From Rhizobium halophilum (GTDB taxonomy: Bacteria > Pseudomonadota > Alphaproteobacteria > Rhizobiales > Rhizobiaceae), in NCBI RefSeq assembly GCF_021648825.1, contig NZ_JAKJHS010000005.1, positions 62,001 through 126,000 on the forward strand: 64,000 nucleotides of DNA, read 5' to 3'. Both the position numbers and the translations under genes were made by a program. Under the pieces are notes generated by a model. That model was not told the DNA's origin and did no database searches. It saw only the letters and a list, made by a program, of their open reading frames with translations. The first letter of the stretch is position 1. Every line of letters starts with the position of its first letter. This document shows, piece by piece, positions 1 through 9,631 of this stretch.

Positions 1-2
1 TG

Positions 3-998
3 ACCTTCGGCATCCACCCTACGGAGCCTTCCACCGGCTACGGCTATATTCAGATGGGCCAGGCGCTGCCCAGTGGTGCTCACGCGGTGAAGGCTTTCGT
101 GGAGAAGCCGGTGCTTGCGGAAGCCGAGCGCATGCTTGCAAAGGGTGGCTTCTACTGGAACTCCGGCATCTTCATGTTCACCGCCGGCCAGGTTCTCCGG
201 GAAATGGAGACATACGCCCCCGAGGTTGCCGCTGCCGCTAGAGCTTCGGTCGAGAAGGCCGTTTCCGATCTCGACTTCATCCGGCTCAACGCTGACGCTT
301 TCGCCAAAAGTCCTAATGTCTCGATCGACTATGCGATTATGGAAAAGACGGGCAATGTCGCTGTCGTCCCTTCCTCCTTCACCTGGTCCGACCTTGGTAG
401 TTGGGACGCCGTCTGGAAGCTGGGTACCCGGGATGCGCTCGGCAACGTCACCTCCGGCAACACCACGCTGCTCGATACGAAGAACTCGCTGGTGATGTCC
501 CGCACCAGCCATCTTGCCGTCCATGGCTTGGATAACGTCGCAGTGATTGCCAGTGAAGATGCCGTCTATGTCGGCAGGTTGGAAGACAGCCAGAACGTCG
601 GCAAGCTGGTCAAGCAGCTCGCGGCCGCCAAGACGACATCGGCACTGACGGAGACCCATCCCACGTCCTACCGCCCGTGGGGCGGCTATACCTCAATTTT
701 CGTTGGCGAGCGCTTTCGGGTCAAGCGCCTCTTCGTGCTGCCGGGCAAAAAGCTCTCGCTGCAGAAGCACCACCACCGCGCCGAACACTGGATCTGCGTC
801 AAAGGCACGGCGGAAGTGACCGTCGGCGACGTGGTGAAGACGGTAAGGGAAAACGAGTCCGTCTATATCCCCCAGGGCGAGATGCACCGGCTCGCCAATC
901 CCGGCAAGATCTTGCTCGAGATGATCGAAGTGCAGACCGGATCCTATCTTGAGGAGGATGATATCATCCGCATCGTAGACGAATTTGGACGTTCGTGA
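3..998 (+). CDS. manC: Mannose-1-phosphate guanylyltransferase/mannose-6-phosphate isomerase, 5'-truncated by window edge
   Basis: The reading frame is open from base 3, before the first ATG at 54, so the gene starts outside the window. The visible part holds the end of the nucleotidyltransferase domain (TFGIHPTEPSTGYGYI, then VKAFVEKP and FYWNSGIFMF) and a complete C-terminal cupin domain with KHHHRAEHW and the closing IVDEFGRS. This two-domain build is that of ManC/AlgA/XanB-type enzymes, which isomerise fructose-6-P to mannose-6-P and make GDP-mannose from mannose-1-P and GTP in the cytoplasm. The glycosyltransferases that follow fit a role in surface polysaccharide synthesis. The family is secure; which polysaccharide is served is not visible. 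Confidence 0.93.
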   Translation, partial: TFGIHPTEPSTGYGYIQMGQALPSGAHAVKAFVEKPVLAEAERMLAKGGFYWNSGIFMFTAGQVLREMETYAPEVAAAARASVEKAVSDLDFIRLNADAFAKSPNVSIDYAIMEKTGNVAVVPSSFTWSDLGSWDAVWKLGTRDALGNVTSGNTTLLDTKNSLVMSRTSHLAVHGLDNVAVIASEDAVYVGRLEDSQNVGKLVKQLAAAKTTSALTETHPTSYRPWGGYTSIFVGERFRVKRLFVLPGKKLSLQKHHHRAEHWICVKGTAEVTVGDVVKTVRENESVYIPQGEMHRLANPGKILLEMIEVQTGSYLEEDDIIRIVDEFGRS

Positions 999-1035
999 GG
1001 ACCCACGCGCCATGCACCGCTGAAGGTGAGGTGTT

Positions 1036-1239
1036 ATGAAGAATAGATTGGCTTCTGCCCCGAAAGAGCCGTCTTCCGCGCGGCCATTTGGAAAAATGGA
1101 GGCAGAAGGGCATGGAGCCTTGCGTGCAATACTGATCTATGGATTCAAGATGAATCTAGCACTGCAACCAGGGGTAAAGAAAATTGCTGCTCCCGCGGTC
1201 CAGGCCGAACGGAAAAGTTCCAGATCTTGTCAACGCTGA
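1036..1239 (+). CDS. Possible small protein, 67 aa, unknown
   Basis: A 67-codon frame starts at ATG 1036 behind a fair Shine-Dalgarno stretch (AAGGTGAGG, about 4 bases upstream). It overlaps the first 13 bases of the glycosyltransferase that follows. The product is basic with no motif or membrane segment that I recognise. It may be a leader peptide translationally coupled to the TTG-started glycosyltransferase, or no gene at all. Confidence 0.25.
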   Translation: MKNRLASAPKEPSSARPFGKMEAEGHGALRAILIYGFKMNLALQPGVKKIAAPAVQAERKSSRSCQR

Positions 1240-2696
1240 CCCCCCTAGGCTCGACTGCGCTTCACCTCGACGTCACAAGGCTATTGCACCGCCTCGCCCA
1301 CGACACGCCTACAGGTATAGATCGGGTTGAGCTGGAATACGCTAAGTTCGTTTTGAGCGCTGGAGGAGTGCTTGTCGCGCAATTTGGAGAGGCAGTCGCT
1401 ATCTTGCCTCGCACTGTGGCTGATTCTCTCGTGGCTCATTACCAAATAGCCTGGGCGGGGAACGGTTGCGGTGGGTCAACGATGACCGAGGTAGTTCGCA
1501 GGTGGTGCGTCAAGGCAGCGGCTGAGCACCTGGCAAGCACGCTTGTAGTCGAGCTTTTCGGTAGTGGCGTTCCTGGGATCACCCAAGTAGCTGCCGCGGC
1601 TAAAGTACTTCGGCAAGGCCGCCGTAGGTTTTCAACTGGGGCCCGAGTCTCGCTGTTGACCCTTTGCGCCGCCACGATTCGACACATCTTTGGATGCACA
1701 ACTTCGGTGGACTGGTTTGTGTCAGATACACGTCACTCCTGTGGCTGGTATATTAATGTGGGCCATTGGGGAGTAGATCAGCGTATCCTTTCAAAGATCC
1801 ATGAAGCAGGTTCCATGTCGGTGGCCGTTTACCTGCATGACGCGTTACCGGTGAGCCACCCACACCTGTTCCAAAAGCAGGAGAGGGAGCGTCATAGGCG
1901 CCGGCTCTGTAATTCAGACAAGCATGCAGATCTAGTTCTCACCAATTCATCCTTCACTGCCAAGCAACTTGGCCAGCACATTAGTCGCGAAGTGACAGTA
2001 CTGCCAATCGGAACTCGGCTGCGCTCAAACTTTCCCGACCGCCGCGGAGTGAGGAGCGGGTTCGTGGCTGTGGGGACTATAGAACCTCGAAAAAACTATC
2101 TCTGGTTGGCGCGACAGTGGATGAGGTTCTGTGATCTCAACCCGGCTCTCGTGGAACACGAACGGCTTACCATCTTTGGGCGCAAGGGCTGGCTTCCAAG
2201 GGAGGAATTGGCTCTTCTTGAGCGAATGGCGCAGGTATCGGGAAAAATATTGTTGCAATGTGGCGCCTCAGACAAAGACCTAGAAGAGGCTATTGTGTCA
2301 TCCCGAGCCTGCATATCAGCTGCCCATGAAGAGGGGTGGGGAATGCCTCTAGCAGAAGCTCTAGCAATGGGGACACCTGTTCTGGCTAGTAACATTGAGG
2401 CTCACCGCGAATCCACCCAAGGGCTGGCAGCATACTTTAATCTGGACGGCGACAAAGAATTCCAGAAGGTCCTGACGAGTTGCTTTTCTCCGCAGGATTA
2501 TCAGCAGCTCCTTGATCGCACCGCAAAATTTGTTCCTTGGTCGTGGGACGCTCACTTTCTTCAGTTAACAGATTTACTAGTGCAGCATCGGCCCTCAAAT
2601 GGCGGCAGCAGGATAATGAAGAGTATAGAGGCACTATCTGAGTCGGCGTTGCACGCAGGTAGAAGGATTCAGGGGAGTCAGAAAAATGAACAGTAG
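1227..2696 (+). CDS. Glycosyltransferase family 4 (GT1/GT4 clan)
   Basis: This 489-aa protein has the GT-B fold pattern of GT4 enzymes. The N-terminal part opens with LHLDVTRLLHRL and TGIDRVELEYAKF, seen in a subgroup of polysaccharide glycosyltransferases. The C-terminal nucleotide-sugar domain has EPRKNYLWLARQW and the E-x7-E type motif EEGWGMPLAEALAMG. The start appears to be TTG at 1227; no ATG in frame lies upstream. It overlaps the next glycosyltransferase by 11 bases, so the two are probably translated together. It should transfer an activated sugar in the cytoplasm during surface polysaccharide assembly; donor and acceptor cannot be told. Confidence 0.85.
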   Translation: MSTLTPLGSTALHLDVTRLLHRLAHDTPTGIDRVELEYAKFVLSAGGVLVAQFGEAVAILPRTVADSLVAHYQIAWAGNGCGGSTMTEVVRRWCVKAAAEHLASTLVVELFGSGVPGITQVAAAAKVLRQGRRRFSTGARVSLLTLCAATIRHIFGCTTSVDWFVSDTRHSCGWYINVGHWGVDQRILSKIHEAGSMSVAVYLHDALPVSHPHLFQKQERERHRRRLCNSDKHADLVLTNSSFTAKQLGQHISREVTVLPIGTRLRSNFPDRRGVRSGFVAVGTIEPRKNYLWLARQWMRFCDLNPALVEHERLTIFGRKGWLPREELALLERMAQVSGKILLQCGASDKDLEEAIVSSRACISAAHEEGWGMPLAEALAMGTPVLASNIEAHRESTQGLAAYFNLDGDKEFQKVLTSCFSPQDYQQLLDRTAKFVPWSWDAHFLQLTDLLVQHRPSNGGSRIMKSIEALSESALHAGRRIQGSQKNEQ

Positions 2697-3891
2697 CAGT
2701 AAGCCGCGGATTCTCACATGCTCAGTCGATTCTTTCCCTCGAATGGGGGGTGTGTCTACCCTTGCCTATGAAGTTACGCAGGCCTTAAGTGGAAAGGTTT
2801 CTGAATGTGTATATATGGGGCCGAGAGGGACGCATTTTGGGAGCCGCCCCGTTGCCTTCAAGTTCTACGAAGACTGGGAGTCTGATCAATCCTTGAGAGC
2901 AGGCCAGGGAGCTCCACTAGAGGATGAACGAATCTTCGACTTGATGAGAAATATAATCACAGGGTACAGCATTGACGCTCTCGTCGCCTATCATCCATTT
3001 TACTATGGTCCCGCTATGGTCGAGGTCGGTAGCTTTCTTGGCCTTCCCACTGCGGTTATGGTTCATGGAACCGAGCTCACAAGCCAGTTCCCCACGTCAA
3101 TCGATCCCGCCAGGAAAGACATGCCTGACTCAGGGGCAGATTCCCTCTCGACAAGGCTAGTACGGACACTCGAACGCGCGAGCGCGGTGTTGAGCAACAG
3201 CAATTTTACTGCGCAGATAGCCTCGCGTATCTGCCCTGATGTCAAACCACAGATCGTCGGATGTGGTATCCCAGTGAAGCTCCTTGACTTGCTAGAGAGT
3301 CGCAGCCCGAGCTACAGTGGCGACGTGCGTGCGCGAAGGAGAGCGCGCCTTGGCTTAGGATCGGCAACTACCGTAACTTATGTCGGAAGGCTGGTACGTC
3401 ACAAGAACTTGTTCCAGCTGATTGAGCTAGGCGCAATGACTGGATTTCAGATCGTCTTGATAGGCGGCGGTCCACTGCGAACACAGCTACAGGCTCGTGC
3501 GATCGAGGCCGGAGCGAACGTACATTTTGAAGAAGAAGCGTCTGACGAGCGGAAGTGGCAAGTACTTGAGGCCTCAGACTTCGGCTACATGATGTCCGAC
3601 TATGATAGTGTCTCGGGCGGTTTTGAGGGCTTCGGAATCGCCATGCTGGAATATTCTGCGGCAGGGGCCGTATGTTTGAGCAGCGGAGGGCATGGAATGG
3701 CTGACTTCGCTCATCATGGTTTCACTACGTTCGATCCTCGTGGCGCGGATGGAGAACTCTCTGGTGAAGTGCTAAAGAATCTCGCGGCCGACGAGCCATC
3801 TATGAACCAGCTAGTCTCAGCCTCTAGAGCGTTACTCCGCCAAGAATACACCTGGAGCAGGGTCGCTGAAAAACTTTTGGAGGCTCTCTGA
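2686..3891 (+). CDS. Glycosyltransferase family 4
   Basis: A 401-aa GT4-type enzyme. The N-terminus (RILTCSVDSFPRMGGVST) has the glycine-rich loop that begins the acceptor-side Rossmann domain. The C-terminal domain has YVGRLVRHKNL followed by EGFGIAMLEYSAAG, the E-x7-E donor-binding motif. It starts inside the end of the previous gene and ends overlapping the next start by one base (TGATG), so the three glycosyltransferases form one translationally coupled unit. No signal peptide or membrane helix is seen. The sugar transferred cannot be predicted. Confidence 0.85.
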   Translation: MNSSSKPRILTCSVDSFPRMGGVSTLAYEVTQALSGKVSECVYMGPRGTHFGSRPVAFKFYEDWESDQSLRAGQGAPLEDERIFDLMRNIITGYSIDALVAYHPFYYGPAMVEVGSFLGLPTAVMVHGTELTSQFPTSIDPARKDMPDSGADSLSTRLVRTLERASAVLSNSNFTAQIASRICPDVKPQIVGCGIPVKLLDLLESRSPSYSGDVRARRRARLGLGSATTVTYVGRLVRHKNLFQLIELGAMTGFQIVLIGGGPLRTQLQARAIEAGANVHFEEEASDERKWQVLEASDFGYMMSDYDSVSGGFEGFGIAMLEYSAAGAVCLSSGGHGMADFAHHGFTTFDPRGADGELSGEVLKNLAADEPSMNQLVSASRALLRQEYTWSRVAEKLLEAL

Positions 3892-5402
3892 TGCCTATTC
3901 TACCGAAGGAAATTCTTTCCGAGATCGCTGCGAAGCAGATTGTTGTTCTTTCGGACCGATATCCGCCACGTTCTTTTGGTGGCGCCGAACTCAGTCTCCA
4001 CAACGCTCTTTCAGCAGCAGACCAAAGTACTCGGGCCAAAACGCTCGTAATCCTGTTCGACTCGGACATCAGTAAGCCGCTGTTGTACTCGATCAAACAG
4101 ATCTCGGTGCTATGCCTTCCGGATGCTGCCAACTGGCCATTTAATTCGAGCCCGAAGCATCTGCACGTGGCCAGATTGAGAAGCATCGCCTATCGACACT
4201 TTCTGAAGTACGGGTGGCCACTGGCAAGCATCTTTGAACCTAAAAACTTCTGGAGAAGAATCGGTGCTCTTTATCTGGAAGTGTTTCAGAAGCCTCGAGG
4301 AGGCGTCCTAAGCGATTTTTTAATTGACAGACGTGATTACAGGGTCGGCCTTCTTAAGAAGGTGCTTGCAGCGACCGACTGCAAAAGGCTCGTTGCCGAC
4401 AACACTCGCAGCATCGTGATAGGTTCTCTCGCAGGAGCGGGAATACAAAGTAGCGTCGCAATCGTGAGAGACAACCGCTTCAGCTGCCCTAGGCATAATC
4501 AAATAATGATGGTGAATGGAAAATACTGCGGAGCGTGCGACCTTTCATGTGCTGCTGAGGACAGCAAAGGGAGTCAGTTGGCGCGACGTATCCAGCGCTC
4601 GCACCTTTTCGCTGTGAAGAAGTTTAGGGCACAAAGACTCGCCAGCTTCAATACTGTTGTTGTCACAAGTCATTTTCTTGCGCGCAACACACGAGCTTTG
4701 CTTGGTGCTGAAGCAGATATCAGAAGGATTCCTAATCCGGTCGGGTCTCTTCCGGAGTTGCTGACGGCGTGCCGCGGCGTAGCAGAGTCCGCGAGGAACG
4801 ATATCTTGGTTGTCGGTATGTTAAATGAAGCCAAGGGACAGCTAGATCTCGTGAGGAATGCTGTTCGGTGGTTGAAGGGCGATAGTAGCTTGCGATTGAT
4901 TTTTGCCGGCCGGGGCGACCGGACTAAAAAGGCAATCCAGGATTGGGCTCGCAAATCCGGGATCGAGAAGCAGATTCACTTCCTCAACTACCTCGATCGG
5001 ACGCAAACATTTCGCGCGATGAGATCATGTAAGCTGGTACTGCTGCCGACGCGTTGGAAGGAGCCATTCGGAAGGGTGCCCCTTGAAGCAGCGATAGCTC
5101 GGAAGCCCGTGGTTTCATTTGCGGTCGGAGGGTTGTGCGAAACGATCATCGATGGTTATAGCGGCGTGCTAGTAGAGCCACTGAACTACGAGAAGCTTTT
5201 TGCAGCGTGTGACCGCCTATTGGCGGACGGCGAGTTGCGGCAACGCTTGGGAAGCAATGCTTTTGAGCATGTAGTTTTGAATTATGCGGACGATAAAACC
5301 AGCTCTCACTTGATGTCAGTGCTTTCGGAGGCGGAGTGGAATCTGGCGAAGACCGAAGCTCCGCCACGGCTCGTGCCAACACGGGAGAACGCCGTTGCGT
5401 GA
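3891..5402 (+). CDS. Glycosyltransferase family 4 with cysteine insert
   Basis: A 503-aa GT4-type protein, longer than its two neighbours. The N-terminus has DRYPPRSFGGAELSLHNAL, the usual first loop. A middle insert carries a cysteine cluster (CPRHNQ, then CGACDLSC) known from some bacterial GT4 proteins. The C-terminal part has VGMLNEAKGQLDLV and EPFGRVPLEAAIARKPVV, the E-x7-E motif, then GLCETIIDGYSGVLVEP. It is the third of the coupled glycosyltransferases and overlaps the acetyltransferase downstream by 8 bases. Family call is firm; substrate is unknown. Confidence 0.85.
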   Translation: MPILPKEILSEIAAKQIVVLSDRYPPRSFGGAELSLHNALSAADQSTRAKTLVILFDSDISKPLLYSIKQISVLCLPDAANWPFNSSPKHLHVARLRSIAYRHFLKYGWPLASIFEPKNFWRRIGALYLEVFQKPRGGVLSDFLIDRRDYRVGLLKKVLAATDCKRLVADNTRSIVIGSLAGAGIQSSVAIVRDNRFSCPRHNQIMMVNGKYCGACDLSCAAEDSKGSQLARRIQRSHLFAVKKFRAQRLASFNTVVVTSHFLARNTRALLGAEADIRRIPNPVGSLPELLTACRGVAESARNDILVVGMLNEAKGQLDLVRNAVRWLKGDSSLRLIFAGRGDRTKKAIQDWARKSGIEKQIHFLNYLDRTQTFRAMRSCKLVLLPTRWKEPFGRVPLEAAIARKPVVSFAVGGLCETIIDGYSGVLVEPLNYEKLFAACDRLLADGELRQRLGSNAFEHVVLNYADDKTSSHLMSVLSEAEWNLAKTEAPPRLVPTRENAVA

Positions 5403-6123
5403 TGACGTCGACAGCACACTGGAGCCAATTTCGCCTGAAGAGTTCCCGCTGTTTCCTGGGCTGGTATGGAGGTCCGGCGCCCCCGAGAAGTTGAGCCTTC
5501 AAGTTAGCTTGCGGATGCGAGAGTACTTGAAATTAGGTAAGGCCCGGATCTCAGTCGGAATCCGTCCCGAAGTGAAGCACGCCGCCGTAACAATAGGGTC
5601 GTTTACCAGATCTCTCTCGCTCAGCTTTATGAGCGGCGAATCCACTGTAGAGGTCGGAATGTGTGGCCACCTCGAAATAGAGGCGACGTTATATGATAAC
5701 TCGTCCGTAATTATAGGTGATAACACTACATGCAATTCAGCCCGATTTATAGCAGCTGATGCTGACATCGAGATTGGCTCTGACTGTATGTTCTCCCATG
5801 GGATAGTTCTGCAAGCTTGCGACCAGCATGGCATCATCGATCTCCGAACCCAAGAGATAATCAACTTGAAAAGGGGGATCGTTATTGAAGATCATGTATG
5901 GCTTGGAAAGCAGAGCTTCATTTGTCCGGGTTGCAAACTGGGCACCGGGTCGATCGTCGGCGCAATGTCGACAGTTTCGAAGGACATAGCTCCATTTTCT
6001 CTGGTCGCCGGCTCTCCCGCCAATATCATTCGGTCCAACGTCAGCTGGTCGAGGCATCTGGATGCTATTGACCGCCGTACTGCAGGATTCTTACGCGCCA
6101 ATGCCCCGAGGTTTCGAACATGA
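5395..6123 (+). CDS. Left-handed beta-helix (hexapeptide) acyltransferase
   Basis: This 242-aa protein ends in a classic hexapeptide acyltransferase region: VIEDHVWLGKQSFICPGCKL, then GTGSIVGAMSTVSKDI and VAGSPANIIR, as in the NodL/LacA/WbbJ group. The first 100 residues are less regular. The start is probably TTG at 5395, inside the end of the preceding glycosyltransferase, so it is translationally coupled. Known relatives transfer acetyl groups from acetyl-CoA to sugars, so it likely acetylates the polysaccharide made by the neighbouring enzymes. A role in serine or other small-molecule acetylation is less likely in this context. Confidence 0.85.
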   Translation: MRDDVDSTLEPISPEEFPLFPGLVWRSGAPEKLSLQVSLRMREYLKLGKARISVGIRPEVKHAAVTIGSFTRSLSLSFMSGESTVEVGMCGHLEIEATLYDNSSVIIGDNTTCNSARFIAADADIEIGSDCMFSHGIVLQACDQHGIIDLRTQEIINLKRGIVIEDHVWLGKQSFICPGCKLGTGSIVGAMSTVSKDIAPFSLVAGSPANIIRSNVSWSRHLDAIDRRTAGFLRANAPRFRT

Positions 6124-6124
6124 T

Positions 6125-6496
6125 TCACTTATTATAATACGCCTGGAGCGCAGCGATACACAATGCCACTGATGGGCAGCAAGCCTGAACGTACGGCCCG
6201 TCGTCTATCCGAGCGCGCCCGCTACCTCGCTCCCAACTTGCCCCCCCAATATGTAGAGGCAGGAGATCTTGCGCAAGTTCGTAAGCATCTTGGAGATTGG
6301 ACGTATACATTGGAACTCGCCCAATGTCGTTGCTATCAGGAACGATCCAGAGAGTTTTTCTGTGAGCATCTCCGCTATCGCCCCGCACCTGCTCTGACCG
6401 CTTACGCCAGCCAAGTAGCAGAGCGATCTCTCCGTCTAAGCGTCTGTCCGGCTTGGTAGCGTCACGTAGATGTTCGAGAACGATATCGACGTCCAA
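6125..6496 (-). CDS. Small phage-type protein, ABA-sandwich-like
   Basis: A 123-aa protein, convergent with the acetyltransferase and ending two bases from it. It starts at TTG 6496 with AGGAAG just upstream. The pattern is an N-terminal helix with DGEIALLLGWRKR, then TLWIVPDSN, then a DAYELAQDLLP stretch and a C-terminal PSVALCIAALQAYY. This matches the build of small phage/prophage proteins of the ABA-sandwich type, and the protein encoded near 19.6 kb has the same pattern (DGHIAIVAGFQKR, LWLPPDGN, DAAYDLSQLMFP, LAISLCLATLRLK). Function is unknown. Its presence marks mobile DNA between the glycosyltransferases and ugd. Confidence 0.6.
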   Translation of the reverse strand: MDVDIVLEHLRDATKPDRRLDGEIALLLGWRKRSEQVRGDSGDAHRKTLWIVPDSNDIGRVPMYTSNLQDAYELAQDLLPLHIGGASWERGSGRARIDDGPYVQACCPSVALCIAALQAYYNK

Positions 6497-6639
6497 GTTA
6501 CTTCCTGCCTGTTGTTGATCAAGTTATTGATGAATATCTCAGGTGGGTGCCACTAGCAACGGCAGAGACGGCGCACATGCCCATGCTTTCGCAGGCTTGG
6601 CATCAAATAGATCCCGGCCAATGATCCTGCAAGCTTCAT

Positions 6640-7165
6640 CCGGCCCGCGTGTTGAAATGCATGTAGGCGGGGGCACCCGATCATAGCGATCAGAGCTTCC
6701 AGGTGAGCTGGACCTTGCGGAGCGATGGGGCCATGTTCAGGAGATGCCCGCGCAATGTATTGATCAACTGCGTGCGCTGGCGCATCATCAGATCGCGCGT
6801 TCGGAACAACATCCACCGCGCTTGCTGCTCTTTCATCTTCACGGCCACAGGCGTGATCATCGCTCGGGATCCTGCTTCAGCTATAGTTCGGCAGTGCGGT
6901 TTTTCTGGAGCTTTACATTGGATTTGACGTAGCTGGGAGGGATGAGCCTCACCTCGTGGCCCAGCTCCTGTATGGAGCGGCCCCATTCCTGAGCGCTCGT
7001 GCAGGCCACAGTGGCGATCACGCACGTCTGCTGTTGCGCTAATAGCAGGAGGACCTGAGATCGCGCAGGTCTCTTCCGGGGGGTGCAACATTGCCGTCTG
7101 CGGCGCGCCATGACCATAGAAGACGCGTTTCGCCAGTCGATCCCGATGATGGTGACGGTGTTCTT
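6640..7165 (-). pseudogene. IS110-family transposase remnant, multiply frameshifted and truncated
   Basis: Three minus-strand frames together rebuild the N-terminal half of an IS110 transposase. Reading leftward from about 7160: DRLAKRVFYGHGAP in one frame, then CTSAQEWGRSIQELGHEVRL and PPSYVKSNVKLQKN in a second, back to the first for EQQARWMLFRTRDLMMRQRT and QLINTLRGHL, then EHGPIAPQGPAHLEALI in a third. At least three frameshifts are needed. The C-terminal catalytic half with the IS110 serine region is absent, so it cannot be active. IS110 elements lack long terminal repeats and none was found, so the ends are approximate. Confidence 0.75.
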
Positions 7166-7423
7166 GAGCCGATGCGAGCAAGACCGCTTGGAATGGGGCG
7201 ATTGGCTAAATCATCGACGGCTTCTGGAGCCTTTGAAGAATATACCGCCAGCCGAAACCGCGGCCAAGTGTTACCCCACTGCTGGACGTGGCAGCTATGG
7301 CCGCATAACCTAACGCAACGCCTCCGGCAGGCCGCGGATCTAGATTGATAGTTTGAAGAGGGTTAGAAGCGCGGCTTACAACGCTATTCATCAACAGAAT
7401 GCTGCAGTTTCGAGGTAGATTTC

Positions 7424-8815
7424 ATGCGCATTACATTTTTTGGGATTGGCTACGTCGGCTTGGTTCAGGCGGCGGTGTTGGCAGAAGCGGGGTATCAGGT
7501 GATGTGCGTGGATATAGACGCACAGAAGATAGAGGACCTGAAGGTCGGTAAGATCCCGATTTATGAGCCTGGTCTCGAGGGCCTTGTGCGAGATAATGTG
7601 GCCTCAGGGCATCTGCTCTTCACCACGGACGCAGAAGAAGGCGTCAGATTCTCGCCGCTGCAGTTCATAGCGGTGGGCACCCCTCCGGACGAGGATGGGT
7701 CCGCAGACCTTCGCCATGTTCTGACGGTCGCGGGGACTATTGCCCTCTACATGGAGCAACCGAAGACGATCGTCATCAAGTCGACCGTGCCGGTGGGAAC
7801 GGCAGACAAGGTGCGTGCTGCCGTGAAAGAGGGGCTGAAGAAGAGGGATCGGCTGGACCTTGTATTCGACGTCGCTTCCAATCCGGAGTTCCTCAAGGAA
7901 GGTTCCGCGGTTGCCGACTGCAAGAAGCCAGATCGGATTGTCATTGGTACCGACAATTCCCAGACCGAGCAGCAGTTGCGGGAACTCTATGCTCCTTTTA
8001 ATCGCAACCACGAGAAAATCATCGCGATGGACATCCGCAGCTCCGAACTGACGAAGTACGCGGCGAACTGCATGTTGGCGACCAAGATCAGCTTCATGAA
8101 CGAGATGGCCAACCTGGCGGACCGTCTCGGCGCAGATATTGAGAAGGTTCGTGTCGGCATCGGCGCAGATCCCAGGATCGGCTACCATTTCATCTATCCA
8201 GGCGTTGGTTACGGCGGCTCCTGCTTTCCAAAGGACGTGCGGGCAACGATCAGGACAGCCGAAGCCGATGGTTTTGACCCGGTCCTGCTAAAGGCGGTGG
8301 AAACGCGCAACGAGCGGCAGAAGAGCTTTCTCGTAGACAAGATCCTTGACCGTTTCGGCGGCAATATCCGCGGGCGCCGCTTTGCTTTGTGGGGGCTGGC
8401 TTTCAAACCAAAAACCGACGATATGCGCGACGCGCCGTCGCGAGTGGTGATGGAAGCGCTCTGGCAGGCCGGAGCCAAGGTGCAGGCTTACGATCCCGCC
8501 GCCATGGGCGAATGCCGCCGGATCTACGGCGAACGATCCGATCTTCTGCTCTGCGACACAATGGAAGCGACGCTTGCCGGCGCGGATGCGCTGATCGTGG
8601 TCACCGAGTGGAAGCAGTTCCATGCTCCAGATTTCGAGGCGCTCAAGGACATGTTGAGCGAGCCCGTTATCTTTGATGGAAGAAATCTATATGACCCCCT
8701 CGTTGCGAGGCGGCATGGGATAGAAGTTTGTTCAGTGGGAAGAACATCCGGTGCGGTAGAGAAAACCGGCGTCGAGAGAGCTCCGGATGCAATCAAAGCA
8801 TTAGTAGGCGCTTGA
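7424..8815 (+). CDS. ugd: UDP-glucose 6-dehydrogenase
   Basis: A 463-aa protein oxidising UDP-glucose to UDP-glucuronate with NAD+, the precursor of glucuronic-acid-containing polysaccharides. The N-terminal NAD-binding fold is clear ([19 protein letters not shown], then MCVDID), as are [18 protein letters not shown], the helix with [19 protein letters not shown], and the catalytic-cysteine motif [11 protein letters not shown]. The C-terminal UDP-binding domain has [15 protein letters not shown] and ends near residue 463. Length is usual. A strong hairpin follows 35 bases after the stop. It sits apart from the glycosyltransferase unit, separated by IS debris, but shares the polysaccharide theme. 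Confidence 0.95.
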   Translation: MRITFFGIGYVGLVQAAVLAEAGYQVMCVDIDAQKIEDLKVGKIPIYEPGLEGLVRDNVASGHLLFTTDAEEGVRFSPLQFIAVGTPPDEDGSADLRHVLTVAGTIALYMEQPKTIVIKSTVPVGTADKVRAAVKEGLKKRDRLDLVFDVASNPEFLKEGSAVADCKKPDRIVIGTDNSQTEQQLRELYAPFNRNHEKIIAMDIRSSELTKYAANCMLATKISFMNEMANLADRLGADIEKVRVGIGADPRIGYHFIYPGVGYGGSCFPKDVRATIRTAEADGFDPVLLKAVETRNERQKSFLVDKILDRFGGNIRGRRFALWGLAFKPKTDDMRDAPSRVVMEALWQAGAKVQAYDPAAMGECRRIYGERSDLLLCDTMEATLAGADALIVVTEWKQFHAPDFEALKDMLSEPVIFDGRNLYDPLVARRHGIEVCSVGRTSGAVEKTGVERAPDAIKALVGA

Positions 8816-8849
8816 TCGTCTTCGTAGGTCGAAGGCAGGCGCGATATCG

Positions 8850-8878
8850 TGACAGGCGGCAACCGATGCCGCCTGTCA
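8850..8878 (+). terminator. Hairpin after ugd, likely terminator
   Basis: TGACAGGCGGC and GCCGCCTGTCA form a perfect 11-bp stem around a 7-base loop, 35 bases past the ugd stop. No T-run follows, so it may stop transcription weakly or protect the mRNA end. Confidence 0.6.
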
Positions 8879-9631
8879 TCCTTCGGGCCAGCGAGCGGCG
8901 TTCGACCATGTGGTGTAGGAGGCGGTCCGCAATCTGCCCTGCGATCTGCGCAATTCCATAGGCGCTCGAAGCCCGCAATATCTGATCGATCGTTCGGCTG
9001 GCATCTTCCTGATCCGCTCGTTCAGCTTTCAAACTGTGTCTGGCGCGTCAGCTCGAACTGGCCTTTATGTAATCGGCCACAGCCACGGGCCGGTAGGCGT
9101 TGAGGTCAATCCGAGGGATTGAAGCGTCATGCGGTTCTTCAAGCGCGCCTGTGAGTGAGCGCCCGAGAGGCTACAAGGCACGTAAGGCTCCGGGAAGCTT
9201 CTTGGGCGTCGCCAGTATCTCCCATCGCTACCTCTTTTGGGACAGCGGTTGAGACTCGCAGGCAGTGGGACGCACCGACCATCTCACCAACCTCGGACAC
9301 CCGAGTAACCTTCGTTGGCAGCGTGTCAAGCTGCCATACACCAAGTAATGCGTAACGCGCTTCTCTTGATCTATCCCACGCTTCAAGTTGGTCAATGACA
9401 AGTACGGGAATGCTTCCGATGCCGTCCCCTGACGCGCAAACGTTCTCGCTAGTGAGTCGAGAGGAATAGCAGCACGCACAGTAATGCACGCGTTCCAGGT
9501 ATTTCCCGAAGATCAAGGGGCTTCACGCCCCCCTTCTTGAAGCTGTCTCGGGGCGAATGCGACCTGACCCGGTTTCGCACCTAATAACTTGCCTCTATCT
9601 ACTCCCACTACTCCTCATCATTACCCTGCCT
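8879..9631. other. About 750 bp with no supportable gene
   Basis: Short open frames exist on both strands (the longest 125 codons, 9139-9516 minus) but none has a recognised motif, good ribosome-binding site or neighbour-like codon pattern. This is where the accessory region seems to begin. Confidence 0.5.

Noticed and set aside
3286-3297. GCTAGAGAG matching part of the tRNA-Thr 3' end, as a left attachment site
   Set aside because: Only 9 bases match, inside an intact glycosyltransferase gene; chance.
9139-9516. 125-codon minus-strand frame in the 8.9-9.6 kb gap
   Set aside because: No motif, poor ribosome-binding site; cannot be supported.
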